NCBI GenBank assembly: GCA_037013685.1
Contig: CM072889.1
Coordinates: 5,341,976-5,405,975, forward strand
DNA: 64,000 nt
Origin: Acridotheres tristis
Lineage: Eukaryota > Chordata > Aves > Passeriformes > Sturnidae
Reading direction: 5' to 3'
The position numbers and the translations under genes are program-made. Positions 14,101-25,369 of this stretch are shown piece by piece (position 1 is the first letter of the stretch; the number at the start of each line of letters is the position of its first letter). Below the pieces are notes generated by a model, which had not been told where the DNA came from, made no database searches, and saw only the letters and a list, made by a program, of their open reading frames with translations.

Positions 14101-17100
14101 CTACAAGAGTTGATAATCTCTTCTGTTTTAATTAATTACAGGAAAATAATCTGCTAGTCTCATCAACTGTTTTCAAAGTAAAAAAAAAAAAAAAGAAGCA
14201 ACAGTATCTAATTTCAGTTAAATCTAAAAATGTCAAAAGCCCCCACCAAACCAAAAAACAACCTGAAAAGAGAACTCTTGATGTAAGTATTTTCGGTATT
14301 TAATATTTGCCTACTAACCAAAAGTTTAATTTAAATAAAATATGCAGTCTTAAAATAATTTGCAGCTTATTTGCTTAGTGCCTAAGTTCCTTTCGGGAAT
14401 CAAAATTTTGTTTTAGAGTGACTGTTGAGAGACTTGTGTTGCAAGGTGCTCCTTCTCCCTCAACCCCCCAGGGCAATCAGCCCCTTTTTGTTGTTGTTTC
14501 CTATTCATCTTAGAAATGCTCTGCTGAAGCTGCTGCATTGTTAATGAAAACTCGCTGTGTAGTGCCCACAATACTCTCCTTTGAATAAGGAAATTAAATT
14601 TTAAAAGCTTAATTAAGATAATGCTGAAGATCTGGTTTACCTACAAACAAATGGTATCAGAGTTAAGGGAATGAACGTTGCTATGCCAAAGAGACTCCAA
14701 GACAGACATCTCTCAGCTGATCGGGTGCTGGTTTATTTGTAAGCAACTGTGTAGCTTTCTTAATTATTCCTCATCACTAGTGAGGTAGCAGATAATTTAA
14801 TTTGTGATATTGCTGACAGAGAGGCTTCCTCATTACCATCAAGTTAATTTGTGCTATTAAATGTGCCTGTTACCTTCCTACTCAAATTGTGAGTCATTGT
14901 GAGATGTGTCCTGTTGCAGAGCAGCTCATTCCATGAACAGTTGCTAACTAGAGAACTATAGTGCAACTTGTGATTAAAGTATTTAAATTTTGGAGTGTTC
15001 TGAGGACCTGGTATGAATTAAGAAACTGCTGAGTGGATTTCACTTATGGGATTTTTGATTTGTAGCCACAGTTCCACTAAGACTTGTGTTGGGATGTGGT
15101 CTGGCATGTACACACTGGCATGATTTTTGTTTATGAAGTGAATCCTGCTTGGTGTTATAGCAGAAGACATCTCATTTTAGACTTCTGAAAAATTCAGACC
15201 TTGCTCCAGGCATTCATCTTTAACTTCCCAACAGATGAATGTCTCAGTCCAGGAAGTCAATTAAGCTTCATGACAGTTCCACTGGTTCTTCACCTGTTGA
15301 TTACAAAAACAGGGCTGACTGACAGCTACCTGATAAATCTTTATTCTGAGGGATTGAAGAGCCCAAACTTCTTTTAGTCATTAAAATAACATAGAAAAAA
15401 TATAGATTATTTCTTTTTTTATTTTCTTTACATAGTATTCAAATATAAACTCTATATTTTACCTTTAAAGTATTGGTTTTTAATAAATGTATTGTTGTAT
15501 TGTATCCTGTTCTTACAGGATAGCTGAGTGCTTGTAAATAGCATTAAAAGGTAGGACATAAGAAATTTAGGGTATTTGATACCATCTGCCAAGAACCAAA
15601 AATAAAAGAAGCACATGCATATAATGAAGGGTGTAGCATTTGTGTGAATGGATGTTCAGGTTTTGTTAATTGCCAGACTGGAACAGGGTTCATAATTATG
15701 ACTTCTTTTTCTATCCAGAAGATTTTCAAGTGTAATTTTATAGAACAGAAGAAAACATAAGTGGATTGGAGGTAAAGGAGGATAGCAAGAAGAAGCATAT
15801 TTTGCCTTTCATCACTGTTGAATTTAAGCACAGAAATGTTTAGGGGTTCATTGTCTACTTGTCAAGATTTGTAGTCCTTGTCTTTAAGTTTTATCATCTA
15901 AACTCTATTTCAACACCCCCTTTAAGAGGAGTTAGTCATAAAACAGCTCCCTGAAATACCAGTAGTGGTGGGTGGGGATAGTTGAGCCTACTACAGCCAG
16001 AAAGGAAAAAATCTTATGTTAAAAAGATGAAAGATTCAAGCCATTTTTGTGCCAGCTCTGAGATCTGTGAACAGACCTGTCTTTGTGGAAGCAAATGCAA
16101 CACTGGGAAGCTGAGTGGGAAAGCCTCCATAGGGCTCCTGAGCACATTGTTACACCTTACACATTTCATCTGTGCTGGTGTCAGTCAGACAGGGAGGTTT
16201 CTTGAGGGAATATGTCAGAATGACATTCAGTGACAACACCTGGAAATATAGTGTGTTATTAATGGTAGGCAAATCTCACAGGGCTGCCTTCTTTCCTTAC
16301 CTTTTCTCAGCCAACTGATGCAGGAATCCTCTCTGAAAGTGGTCACAAATAGGACTTTATGTCTCCTTATATTAAGAAATGTTCCATGTCAATGTGTCTT
16401 AGGCAGATAAACAGTATCAAGCAGAATTAAGTTTAACATGAGGGAATACTGCCGTCTCTTGTAGGAAATCAATGCAGGCACTGAAGTCTCTACTCACAAA
16501 GGCCCCATGTTCACTGAACATAACTCTGCTCCATTGGACATATTCCTTTCTGTGGGGAAAGCCAGGGTTCCAGACCCTATTAAATCTTAAGTCTCTAGTG
16601 AAATTAGATTTCCCCCAAAAAAGTCAACATTTTCCCTTGCTTGCTTTTTTTTCTTCAGGCTAAATTTAAAGTCACAATTCCTTTTTCTGTCTCTCAATCA
16701 CTCTTCTGAAGTCAAAACAATCTCTCAGTTGTACATGTTTGGCTCTAACTGAGTACAGCAGATGTGTTTCCTGATTAAAATATCCCCAAATTTGTCCCTT
16801 TAGGTGCAGGAGCACACAGAGAAACATGAAGCATCCAATGGCGCTCAAGGGCAAGAAAAGTGAGATGTGAGCCATCATCCATGATTGTGTGAGGCTGTGC
16901 ATGGATGGCAGTCAGTGGATGCATGCAGAGAGCAGTTTGCATGTCCCAGCAGTGACTCAAGCAGGAAGCTTTGTCTCCACGTGCATGAGCCCTTGCACAC
17001 TCACACAGAATTTCCTGCAGGTTCTCTACAGCAACCTGGCTTTCAGTGGTGTTCACTTCCAGCACAGCATTTAACCCAAGGGTGCTGATCTATGATCAGA

Positions 17101-17455
17101 TCTCTAATAGAGTCTCAGATTCTCCTTCCAGCAGCTGCTGTTCAGATGTTTCCCTGTGCCTGGACATCTGAGCATGGCAGGTCCCACCCAGGCACTCCTT
17201 CAGTGCCCACTCTCACTTTTTTCTCTCTGTCGCTTTGGCCTGGAGATGCTTTCAGTGATAGTCACCTTCCTTCTTGGAATCTTCAGATTTTGCTTTCTGA
17301 GTGATGAGTCTTGTTAACTCCCTGCACCCCCTTGTAGGCAAATCCCTTATGGCAAAGAAGAATGATTTTTATTTTTCCTTATAGTAATGAAAGAGCATGC
17401 TCTCTTTAAGTTGTGCTTACAAAATACTATTGGTATTTTTTTGTTTGTTTGGGGT

Positions 17456-17487
17456 TTTTTTTGTTTGCAAGTTTTTTTGTTTGCAAG
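17456..17487. repeat. Two tandem copies of a 16-bp T-rich unit
   Basis: Seven T followed by GTTTGCAAG occurs twice in immediate succession, preceded by further GTTTG words. It is a short tandem duplication within a T-rich tract. Confidence 0.7.
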
Positions 17488-17685
17488 TTTTGGAGGCTAG
17501 GGAAGAATTTCTCATGCAAGTTGGACAAGAAGCTCTGTGGACTCTCACTTTAGGTTAATTAACTGGGGACTCTGGGTAGCATTAAAGCATGGTATGCCTG
17601 CCTGTGATTTATTTCTCACTCTTGGCTTATATGATATCAAGCTGAGGGTCAGAAAATGACCACTGCCAGAAGTTTAAGCCCTTTA

Positions 17686-17709
17686 TCCTATTTAGCATGC
17701 TAAATAGGA
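17686..17709. repeat. 24-bp perfect palindrome
   Basis: The two 12-base halves are exact reverse complements with no spacer, centred on GCATGC (CTATTTAGCATGCTAAATAG is the inner core). The flanks are ordinary host sequence. It may be chance in A+T-rich DNA, but 24 bp without a mismatch is uncommon. Confidence 0.85.
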
Positions 17710-19835
17710 AAATAAATAAGAAAAAGAAGCCTGCAGTTCTCACACCCACAGCTTTCAGGACACACATCTGCTTCTATCCAAGAAAGGTTTCACTGGGTAA
17801 GGGCAGCCAGCCTAGACAGTTTGGTATTTGGTAAACATCATGCAAAACAAAGGAAGCAGGGTTTTAGCCATCTCACTCAAAAATTTTACTTTTCATTCTG
17901 GATACATTTATCCATTTGTCTAATTCTCTTCAATCCACTCTCCTCTGTTTTTTGCATTACTCAATTCTTTATATGCATTCCAATTTACCTTTCAAAGCCA
18001 GTATTTTTCTGCCATTCAAAAATGCTCAATTAAGAATTTTCATTTGAAGAATGCATGTGGCAACTCTCCTGCCCTCTTCAAATGACTTATAGCTGAAATC
18101 AAAGTGAACCCCATATTTTTAGTGTACCATTCCTCATTTTCAATTTGAGCGGACCATATTAAATTTCTGCAAAGACTTGTGCTGGGAAAGCTTTTTCACT
18201 GGAGTATTTGGGAAATGCAAACAAAAAGGAATATGAACAAAGAAAATTGATATTCATATGACATTTTAAAATGTATTCTGCAGGCTCTCTGCAGAGATCC
18301 ATTTTTCCTGCTTCATCAGTTATATACAGCAGAAACTAAAGTAATGCCTGCCACTAGAGCAGATTTTTTTAATGCCTTGCCACTCTTGCAGGTCTTGTGG
18401 GCAGATTTTTTCACTTTTGCTGGTTCCAACTATGTATTCTCTTAGAGTGGAGAAATTCCAGGTGACCAGAAGCAGGAGAGATAGTTCTTTATATCTTTTC
18501 CCCTGGAGTTTCTAGTGCAAGTCATGGGAAAGGAGATGCCAGCTGATACAATTTAGAGTACCCTAATGCACTTCCAGGCAGCTTGGCCTGGAATTGAAGG
18601 CAAAGAGACAGGAGCTTTTCATTTGTGGGGAGCCTGACTGATCATGGAGCAGAAGGAGAACCAGTAACATTGAAATATTAAAGTCTTTTCTCTCCCTTTG
18701 GTTCAGCAGTAGGAGATTCAGGTTTAAATTAAGTTTGGCTCATTTACATCTTGATCCTGCCTTGTAATTAAGCACTTTGAGGTGAACATTGAGGGAGACA
18801 GTTAGAAGACACAGCTCAGCAGATGACTGATGTATATATAGACACAGACAGGGACCATTGTGACAGACCTGAACTATTTAGCTCTCTTCTCTTTCACACT
18901 GTCTGCAGCCCTGGCAGCTGATGACAGATGTCTCACAGGTGGAAATTAACTCCCTTAAACCAGGAGGATGTAGGAACGTTTTTGATCTCTAGGATTATCA
19001 GTTATACAGTTATGAGTGTGTTTTATATAAACAAATCCATTCCATGACAAGATGTTGCCCATTCATGTTTACAGCTGGCTGATGGGAAAAATGTGTAAGT
19101 TTACTGGTCATTTGATGAGTGTCATCTGCAACACCTGGGAATGGGTTTAATTTCCTCAATCTTTATCCCTTTCCTAAGTTTAAGATCAAATGTGAAATAT
19201 CTGTTAATGTTTGCTCTCTGAACTTGACTTTCCCTGTCCATAGCTCTGCAAGTGTCCCCTTCAATCAAGCAGAAACATCACTATGGGGCAATCCAAGACA
19301 CCACTCATGATAGCAGCATTGATGTGCTTTTAGCTCCTGTTGCCAAGAGAAAACAAATTACCTTGGGTATTTTGTTTTGTTTTTTTAATGGCAATTCCAC
19401 TTACCCAGAGGTAGGTGAGAGGAGAAATGACATGTTATTTTCACTTGCAAGTTGTTTCTCATTTAAAAATCCATAGTCAGATGACAGCTGAGACCCCACG
19501 AGGCAAGCATTTGTACTATTTTTGTAGTGTTCTTCCATTGCTTTCTTCTGGTAGCTTTTAAATAAAAGATAAATTTAAGGTAAAAAGAAAAGCCTCATAT
19601 AAACCTTTAATATCCTTACCTGAAAAGAAAATATTTCTGTAGAGCCTTAGTAAACCCAGGCTTAACAGAAGACTCTGAAGGATAATTTCTAGCTCTGCCT
19701 CGATGAAAACAAACTAAAATAAGAAGATAAATATATCTGTGATGAAGGTAATGATTGTAATAGTGACTCTAATAAGTAGTAAGACATACCTGGGTAGTTT
19801 GAGGTGTCTTGGCAGAACTATGTGACTGACATCAC

Positions 19836-20548
19836 TGTTGGGGGTTGGATTGTTCCCCTTTTCTTTCTGTGGAATTCCTCCCATTGTTATGCAAAGTAGT
19901 TGTGGCTACACCTTGAAACCACAGATAATGTTCTCTCGTAGGGGGGTGGGTGGAGGGGGGGGGGAACCGGAAAAGGAAAGGTGGGAGAGGGGTCTGGAGC
20001 AGGGGCTCTCTCTCGCTTGGCTCGTGGAGTAGAAAGACAGCCTGGGCTTCACTCTGGCATCTCCCCCTGCCATCCCAGCACTGAGACCCACGCTCCCTGC
20101 CTTTGGACATCGCTCTGCTGCTCTCCCATCTCACCCTACTATCTCCGGACACTCTGCTGAGCACCACGCCCGACACCGTGAGGGGGGAGTCACTTTCCCA
20201 CCCCGCTCACCTCTGGGCCTCCGCCGCCAACACCCAGCCCTCTTCAACTGCGCGGGACCTGCCCTGCCCCCACAGCACCGGTAACCGAGCACAGGGAGAC
20301 AGCCTGAGGCCAAAAGGGACTGGAGCGGAGCTAGACTGTTCTGTTCTGTTGCCAATTTTCATAGCTGTTGTTGTTTTCTGCCTTGTTAGATACCAGTAAA
20401 GAACTGTTCTTCTTATCCCCATATCTCCTGCCTGAAAGCGTCTGATTTGGACCTAAAATAATTAAAAGGGAGGGGGGTTGCACTCTGCATTGCAGAAAAG
20501 GGGCTCTTGCTTTTCCTTAGACCATACCTGTCTTTTCAAACCAAGACA
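19836..20548 (+). repeat. 5' LTR of ERVL copy 1
   Basis: The 713-bp LTR starts TGTTGGGGGTTGG and ends CAAACCAAGACA. It has a G-run near 19940-19966, a GC-rich middle and a candidate poly(A) signal AGTAAA at 20395-20400. I see no good TATA box, so the promoter may be TATA-less. By eye it differs from its own 3' LTR at roughly 20-25 sites over about 705 bp, plus small indels including one 5-bp length change (TTCTG) and single-base C/A indels. Confidence 0.93.
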
Positions 20549-20553
20549 GATTT

Positions 20554-20571
20554 TGGCGCCCAAAACGTGGA
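20554..20571 (+). other. Primer-binding site, tRNA-Lys-like
   Basis: Five bases after the LTR end comes TGGCGCCCAAAACGTGGA. The first ten bases match the Lys-1,2-type primer site (TGGCGCCCAACGTGGGGC) and the rest matches if two extra A are allowed. Position and the TGG start are typical; the tRNA assignment is tentative. Copy 2 has the same sequence. Confidence 0.65.
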
Positions 20572-20652
20572 GCATTGCCTGAGGGCATTGAGAGAGGGGT
20601 AGAAAAGGGAATAACAGTTCTTGAATTACCCAAGCTTGTGGTAGGTGACACC

Positions 20653-22746
20653 ATGCTGTCCAGCTTACCCTGGATTGGCCTTCATGTGGTCACTGCTATA
20701 TCTCTCCCATTTGCAAGCCCTTTTTTAAACATGAGTTTCATAACCAAGGTTACTGTGGCTATTACCCGGTTTATTATGTGGGTTGATCAGTTGAGGAATT
20801 CATGGATTTTTAATTTTCTCTGGAAGATGGCCACATGGATTCAGAGCTATCGCACTCTAAGTGTGTGTTTCTGGGGCTACTTCAATAATGGTACTTACTG
20901 TGAGGAAGTGGCAGCAGGTGAAATTTTTTCTCAACCCATCACAGGGTTTTTGAAGTTCACCCCACCAGTCTTCAAGGGGTTCCAATCCGCTTTAAATGCT
21001 AATGACATTATATTGTGGCTAGTGTTGCTTATATTCCTGTTAAACCTGTTCTATCTAACATTCAGAGATAAGGGGAGATTGACTTGGATAACAACCCTGA
21101 TACCTACCCCAGGGATTAGTGATGTTACCCCAGAGCCTGATCCTGTCCAAGAGACTAGGAAGGTTACCCCAGAGACTAGGGAGGTTACCCCAGAGCCTGA
21201 TCCTGTCCCAGAGACTAGGGAGGTTACCCCAGAGCCTGATCCTGTCCCAGAGACTAGTGAGGTTACCCCAGAGCCTGATCCTGTCCCAGAGACTAGGGAG
21301 GTTACCCCAGAGCCTGATCCTGTCCCAGAGACTAGTGAGGTTACCCCAGAGCCTGATCCTGTCCCAGAGACTAGGAAGGTTACCCCAGAGCCTGATTTTG
21401 TCCCAGAGACTAGGGATATTACCCCAGAGTTTGACCCTGCCCCACAGCCCACCTCGGAAAGGAACCACCCAGAATGGGTGGGGGTGCTAGCGAAGGAGAT
21501 ACGTGAGATGGGCCAGATGCTGAAGGAGTACCTCTCCCCAGCTGGTGAGAAACCCTCCCCCTGCCTTAAAGAGGGAGACTCTGATGGTGCAGCAGTGGGA
21601 CCCACAGATGTTACATCTGTCCAGGTTCCAGCTGAACTGCAAGGGCACTCACAGCCAGCAGCAGTTGCCCCTGTGGAAACTAGGAAGTCTAAGGTGAAAA
21701 CAAGGCACCTAGATAATAAGGGTCAGGAAGGGGGCCCCTCACAACCAGCAGGGGAGCCAGAAGTTGAGATTATCACCAAGTCCCTGTCATACGAGAGTCT
21801 CCGTAACCTGCAAAAAGACATTGTACGACGGGGCCGTGAGCCTTTTACAACCTGGTTACTGCGGGTCTGGGACCTTATGGGTACAGGTGTGCAACTGGAT
21901 GGTACTGAGGCAAGGAATTTGGGAGCCTTGACCCAGGACTCAAGTGTGGACCAGGTATTTGTAAGGGAGACAGGTCTCCTTTCCCTCTGGGAGCGACTTT
22001 TAATGAGCGTGAGAGAGAGGTTTGTCCACAGGGAAAGAATGCAGGAGTACTACCAGAGAACACGTTGGAATACCCTTGAGGAAGGGATCCAAAAGCTGAG
22101 AGAAGTGGCAGTACTGGAGGTGCTATTTGGGAGGGATGGACAGCATGACAATGACTCTGACGAGGTCTGGTGCACAGGACAGTTGTTATGGAATCTGACA
22201 AACCTGGGCCCATCTCAATATACCCCCTTTATTGCAATGATTGATGCTGATACCAACCAAGTGACAGTGGGTTCTGTTGCCAACAGGCTCAGGAATTATC
22301 AGAGTATGATGGCTGGCCCAGTGCAGGCTCATGTCTCTGCTGTGGTTAAGGACCTCAGAGAGGAGTTTAAGGAGGAGATGAAGGAGATAAGGGAAGAGGT
22401 GAGGAAGATCAGTGCAGCACCAGTGTGAGTCATGGACCCCAAAGGTAGAGCCCAACGCCCGCCAGCTAGGGAGAGAGGGTATACCCCACGTGCTGACCTG
22501 TGGTTTTTTCTACGTGACCACGGGGAAGACATGAGAAGGTGGGATGGGAAACCCACTTCTGTCCTGGCAGCACGGGTGCGCCAACTCAGGGAGGGGAACA
22601 CCAACAGAGGGAACTCCACTAAAGTGAAGGTAGCCTCAGCCTCCCATGGAGGTGCAGGGTATTACAGAAGGGAGGATGATCTGTCAGATCCCCTTGAAGG
22701 AACCTCCAGTATGTATGCCCAGGAGAGAAATAATAACCAGGGCTAG
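20653..22746 (+). pseudogene. gag: ERVL gag, copy 1, one in-frame stop
   Basis: This is the structural polyprotein frame. I chose the ATG at 20653 (context ACACCATGC) because the in-frame extension upstream has no ATG before it. Residues 1-150 are unusual for a Gag: a hydrophobic N terminus, Asn-Met-Ser and Asn-Gly-Thr sequons (residues 26 and 79), and a strong membrane segment at about 119-137 followed by Arg-Asp-Lys. An acidic proline-rich repeat array comes next, then a conserved helical capsid-like part with LRNLQKDI, TWLLRVWDLMGTG and LQLDG-type blocks. The last 100 residues are basic and lack CCHC knuckles. A TGA at 22426-22428 interrupts the frame; copy 2 has CGA there, so it is a private C-to-T change at a CpG. 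The frame ends at TAG 22744-22746. Confidence 0.85.
21124..21459 (+). repeat. 39-bp (13-residue) in-frame repeat array in gag
   Basis: Seven full 39-bp units encode VTPEPDPVPETRE with small variants (TSE, TRK, QETRK, DFVPETRD). One 21-bp partial unit (VTPETRE) and a diverged terminal unit (ITPEFDPAPQPTSE) complete the array. The unit length is a multiple of three, so expansion keeps the frame. Copy 2 has only two full units plus the diverged one. The array lies just after the membrane segment and forms an extended acidic Pro/Glu linker. Confidence 0.92.
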
Positions 22747-22765
22747 AGGGGCCCTGCCTCTAGCC
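22741..22765 (+). promoter_or_regulatory. Hairpin enclosing the gag UAG stop
   Basis: GGCTAGAGG and CCTCTAGCC form a perfect 9-bp stem with a 7-base loop. The TAG at 22744-22746 lies in the 5' arm. Protease continues in the same frame immediately downstream, so this is a candidate stop-codon readthrough element. It is identical in copy 2. Readthrough at a UAG between gag and pro-pol is known in gammaretroviruses; for this element it is inference. Confidence 0.5.
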
Positions 22766-22965
22766 AGGGAGAGGCACGGGAAAACTGGATCTTTTGGACG
22801 GTGTGGATCCAATGGCCTGGCACATCAGAGCCACAGGAACACAGAGCATTGGTTGACACTGGTTCACAATGTACATTAATACCATCGGGACATGTCAGGA
22901 AGGAACCTGTTTCAATTGCTGGGGTTACGGGGGGGATCTCAGGAATTGACTTTGCTGGAGGCTGA
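22747..22965 (+). pseudogene. pro: ERVL retropepsin-like protease, N-terminal part
   Basis: In the gag frame, directly after the UAG, a linker of about 36 residues leads to the aspartic protease active-site block ALVDTGSQCTLIPSG (Asp codon at 22855). The frame closes at TGA 22963-22965. The second protease block, containing ILGIDFL, lies in the pol frame (mod 2) that overlaps from 22892. The junction of the two frames is at a run of seven G (22929-22935), where the length of the run puts protease out of frame. Copy 2 has the same seven-G run, so the break is shared. Confidence 0.75.
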
Positions 22966-24343
22966 GGTGAGCCTGACTGGGAAAGAGTGGCAGAAACATC
23001 CAATTGTGACTGTCCCAGAGGCACCATGTATCCTAGGCATAGACTTCCTCAGGAACGGCTATTACAAAGACCCAAAGGGACTCAGGTGGGCTTTTGGAAT
23101 AGCTGCTGTGGCGGCAGAGGGCATTAAGCAGTTGAACACCCTGCCTGGGCTATCAGAAAACCCATCTGCAGTGGGACTCCTCAGGGTGAAAGAGCAACAG
23201 GTGCCACTTACTACCTCAACAGTGCACCGCCGGCAGTACCAGACGAATCGAGATGCTGTGATCCTCATACACAAGATGATCCGTGAGCTGGAGAGCCAAG
23301 GGGTGGTCAGCAAAACCCACTCACCCTTCAACAGCCCCATCTGGCCTGTGCGTAAATCTGAAGGAGAATGGAGATTGACAGTGGACTATCGTGCATTGAA
23401 TGAGGTGACTCCACCACTGAGTGCTGCTGTGCCGGACATGCTGGAACTGCAGTACGAGCTGGAGTCCAAGGCAGCCAAGTGGTACGCCACCATTGACATC
23501 GCCAATGCATTCTTCTCCATTCCTCTGGCAGTAGAGTGCAGGCCTCAGTTCGCTTTCACCTGGAGGGGTGTGCAATACACGTGGAACCGACTGCCCCAGG
23601 GGTGGAAACACAGCCCCACCATCTGTCATGGATTGATCCAGGCTACACTGGAGAAGGGTGGAGCTCCAGAACATGTGCAGTACATTGATGACATCATTGT
23701 GTGGGGGGACACGGAAATGGAGGTATTTCAGAAAGGAGAAAAGATCATTGAGATTCTGCTGGGAGCTGGCTTCGCCATTAAAAAGAGCAAAGTCAAAGGG
23801 CCTGCCCAAGAGATCCAGTTCCTGGGAGTAAAGTGGCAAGATGGACGGCGCCAGATCCCCAGCAAGGTCATCAATAAGATCACTGCAATGTCTCCACCAA
23901 CCAGCAAGAAGGAAACACAAGCCTTCCTAGGTGCCATAGGCTTTTGGACAATGCACATTCCTGAGTACAGCCAGATTGTGAGCCCTTTTTACCTGGTCAC
24001 CCGCAAGAAGAACGATTTCCACTGGGGCCCTGAGCAGCAGCAAGCCTTTGCCCAGATCAAGCAGGAGATCTCTCATGCGGTAGCGCTTGGCCCAGTCAGG
24101 ACAGGACCAGATGTGAAGAACGTGCTCTACTCTGCAGCGGGGAACCATAGTCTGTCCTGGAGCCTGTGGCAGAAGGTGCCTGGTAAAACGCGAGGCCGAC
24201 CACTGGGGTTCTGGAGTCGAAGTTACAGAGGGTCCGAGGCCAACTATACCCCAACAGAGAGGGAGATCTTGGCCGCCTATGAAGGGGTTCAAGCTGCCTC
24301 AGAGGTGGTTGGCACGGAAACACAACTCCTCCTGGCACCCTGA
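22892..24343 (+). pseudogene. pol: ERVL pol: protease end, reverse transcriptase, connection
   Basis: The 483-codon frame begins with the C-terminal protease half (residues 1-60, CILGIDFL). RT follows at about 100-340: SPIWPVRK, WRLTVDYRALN, the first catalytic Asp in TIDIANAF (about residue 202), LPQGWKHSPTICH, and YIDD at residues 264-267 (DNA 23681-23692). The connection domain runs to residue 483 with FWTMHIPEYS and TPTEREILAAYE. All three RT catalytic Asp are present. The ATG at 22892 is inside the protease and is not a natural start; expression would need fusion to Gag-Pro. The TGA at 24341-24343 is an in-frame nonsense codon also present in copy 2. The translation of this frame is identical in the two copies. 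Confidence 0.88.
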
Positions 24344-24811
24344 CTGCCAGTGCTGGGGTGGATGTTTAAAGGAAAGGTTCCCTCAACCCACCATGCCACT
24401 GACGCCACATGGAGTAAATGGATTGCCCTCATCACACAATGCGCCCGTATTGGAAACCCGAATCGCCCTGGGATTTTGGAGATAATTACCAACTGGCCGG
24501 AAGGGGAAGACTTTAGTCTTGCTGACGAAGAGGAACAGGAACAAGTGACCTGGGCCGAAGAAGCCCCACCGTATAACCAACTGCCAGCAGATGAAACATG
24601 CTATGCTCTTTTCACTGATGGTTCCTGCCACATCGTGGGGATGAACCGGAAGTGGAAAGCAGCCGTATGGAGCCCCACACGACAGGTTGCACAAGCTACC
24701 GAAGGAGAAGGTGGATCGAGTCAACTTGCTGAACTCAAAGCTGTTCAGCTGGCCCTGGACATTGCTGAAAGAGAGAAGTGGCCAAAACTCTACCTTTACA
24801 CTGATTCATAG
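24344..24811 (+). pseudogene. pol: ERVL pol: RNase H, first part
   Basis: This continues the RT frame after the TGA. The RNase H fold is recognised from LFTDGSCHIVG (first catalytic Asp), QLAELKAVQLAL (catalytic Glu) and LYLYTDS (second Asp). The frame then hits TAG at 24809-24811 directly after TDS, in both ERVL copies. About 70 residues of linker precede the TDGS motif. Confidence 0.82.
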
Positions 24812-25369
24812 ATGGTAGCCAATGCTCTGTGGGGATGGCTGGAAAGGTGGAAAAAGGCTGACTGGCAATGTAGGGGAAAACCAATCTGGGCTGCCAATGA
24901 ATGGAAAGACATTGCCACCAGGATAGAGAAGCTGCCTGTGAAAGTCCGTCACGTAGATGCCCATGTCCCCAAGAGTCGGGCTGATGAGGAACACCGACAC
25001 AATGAGCAGGTAGATCAGGCGGCACAGATAGAGGTGTCGAAGATAGATTTAGACTGGCAGCACAAGGGAGAGCTGTTCCTGGCTCGATGTGCCCATGATG
25101 CCTCAGGTCATCAGGGCAGAGATGCCACCTATAAGTGGGCACGAGACCAAGGGGTGGATCTAACCATGGACAGTATTTCTCAAGTTATCTATGACTGTGA
25201 GACGTGCGCTGCCATCAAGCAAGCCAAGCGGGTGAAGCCTCTCTGGTATGGGGGGCGATGGGCCAAATATAAGGATGGAGAGGCCTGGCAGATTGACTAC
25301 ATCACACTGCCTCAAACCCGCCAGGGCAAGCGCTATGTACTGACCATGGTGGAAGCCACCACTGGATGA
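24812..25369 (+). pseudogene. pol: ERVL pol: RNase H end, integrase zinc domain and core start
   Basis: Same frame as the preceding piece. The first part completes RNase H (ANALWGWLE, HVDAHVPKSR with the fourth catalytic-type residues). The integrase N-terminal zinc-binding domain follows, with the His pair in HDASGHQG and the Cys pair in DCETC. The core begins with the first catalytic Asp in WQIDYITLP. A TGA at 25367-25369 breaks the core; copy 2 has the same codon at 51073-51075. Confidence 0.82.

Larger units (their letters stand above)
1..19830. other. Host A+T-rich noncoding DNA, no gene recognised
   Basis: I see no convincing exon, RNA gene or interspersed repeat here. Open frames are short (at most about 120 codons, for example on the minus strand at 8743-9078 and 9249-9617), lack recognisable domains and are not bounded by clear splice signals. 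AATAAA-type signals and poly-A or T/G-rich tracts are scattered throughout, as expected of avian intergenic or intronic DNA. Old diverged repeats could be hidden below what can be recognised by eye. Confidence 0.6.

Noticed and set aside
21051..21605. Long antisense and alternative-frame ORFs across the gag repeat array
   Set aside because: A 39-bp repeat keeps all six frames open if one unit is open; the strings are repetitive by-products of the array.
22929..22935. Programmed frameshift at the seven-G run joining protease halves
   Set aside because: The shift needed is +1, whereas a homopolymer slip of the usual retroviral kind is -1 and runs into an early stop; a fixed indel is simpler.
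23321..23920. Minus-strand 199-codon ORF over RT
   Set aside because: Shadow of the RT coding frame; duplicated identically in copy 2 because the sequence is the same.
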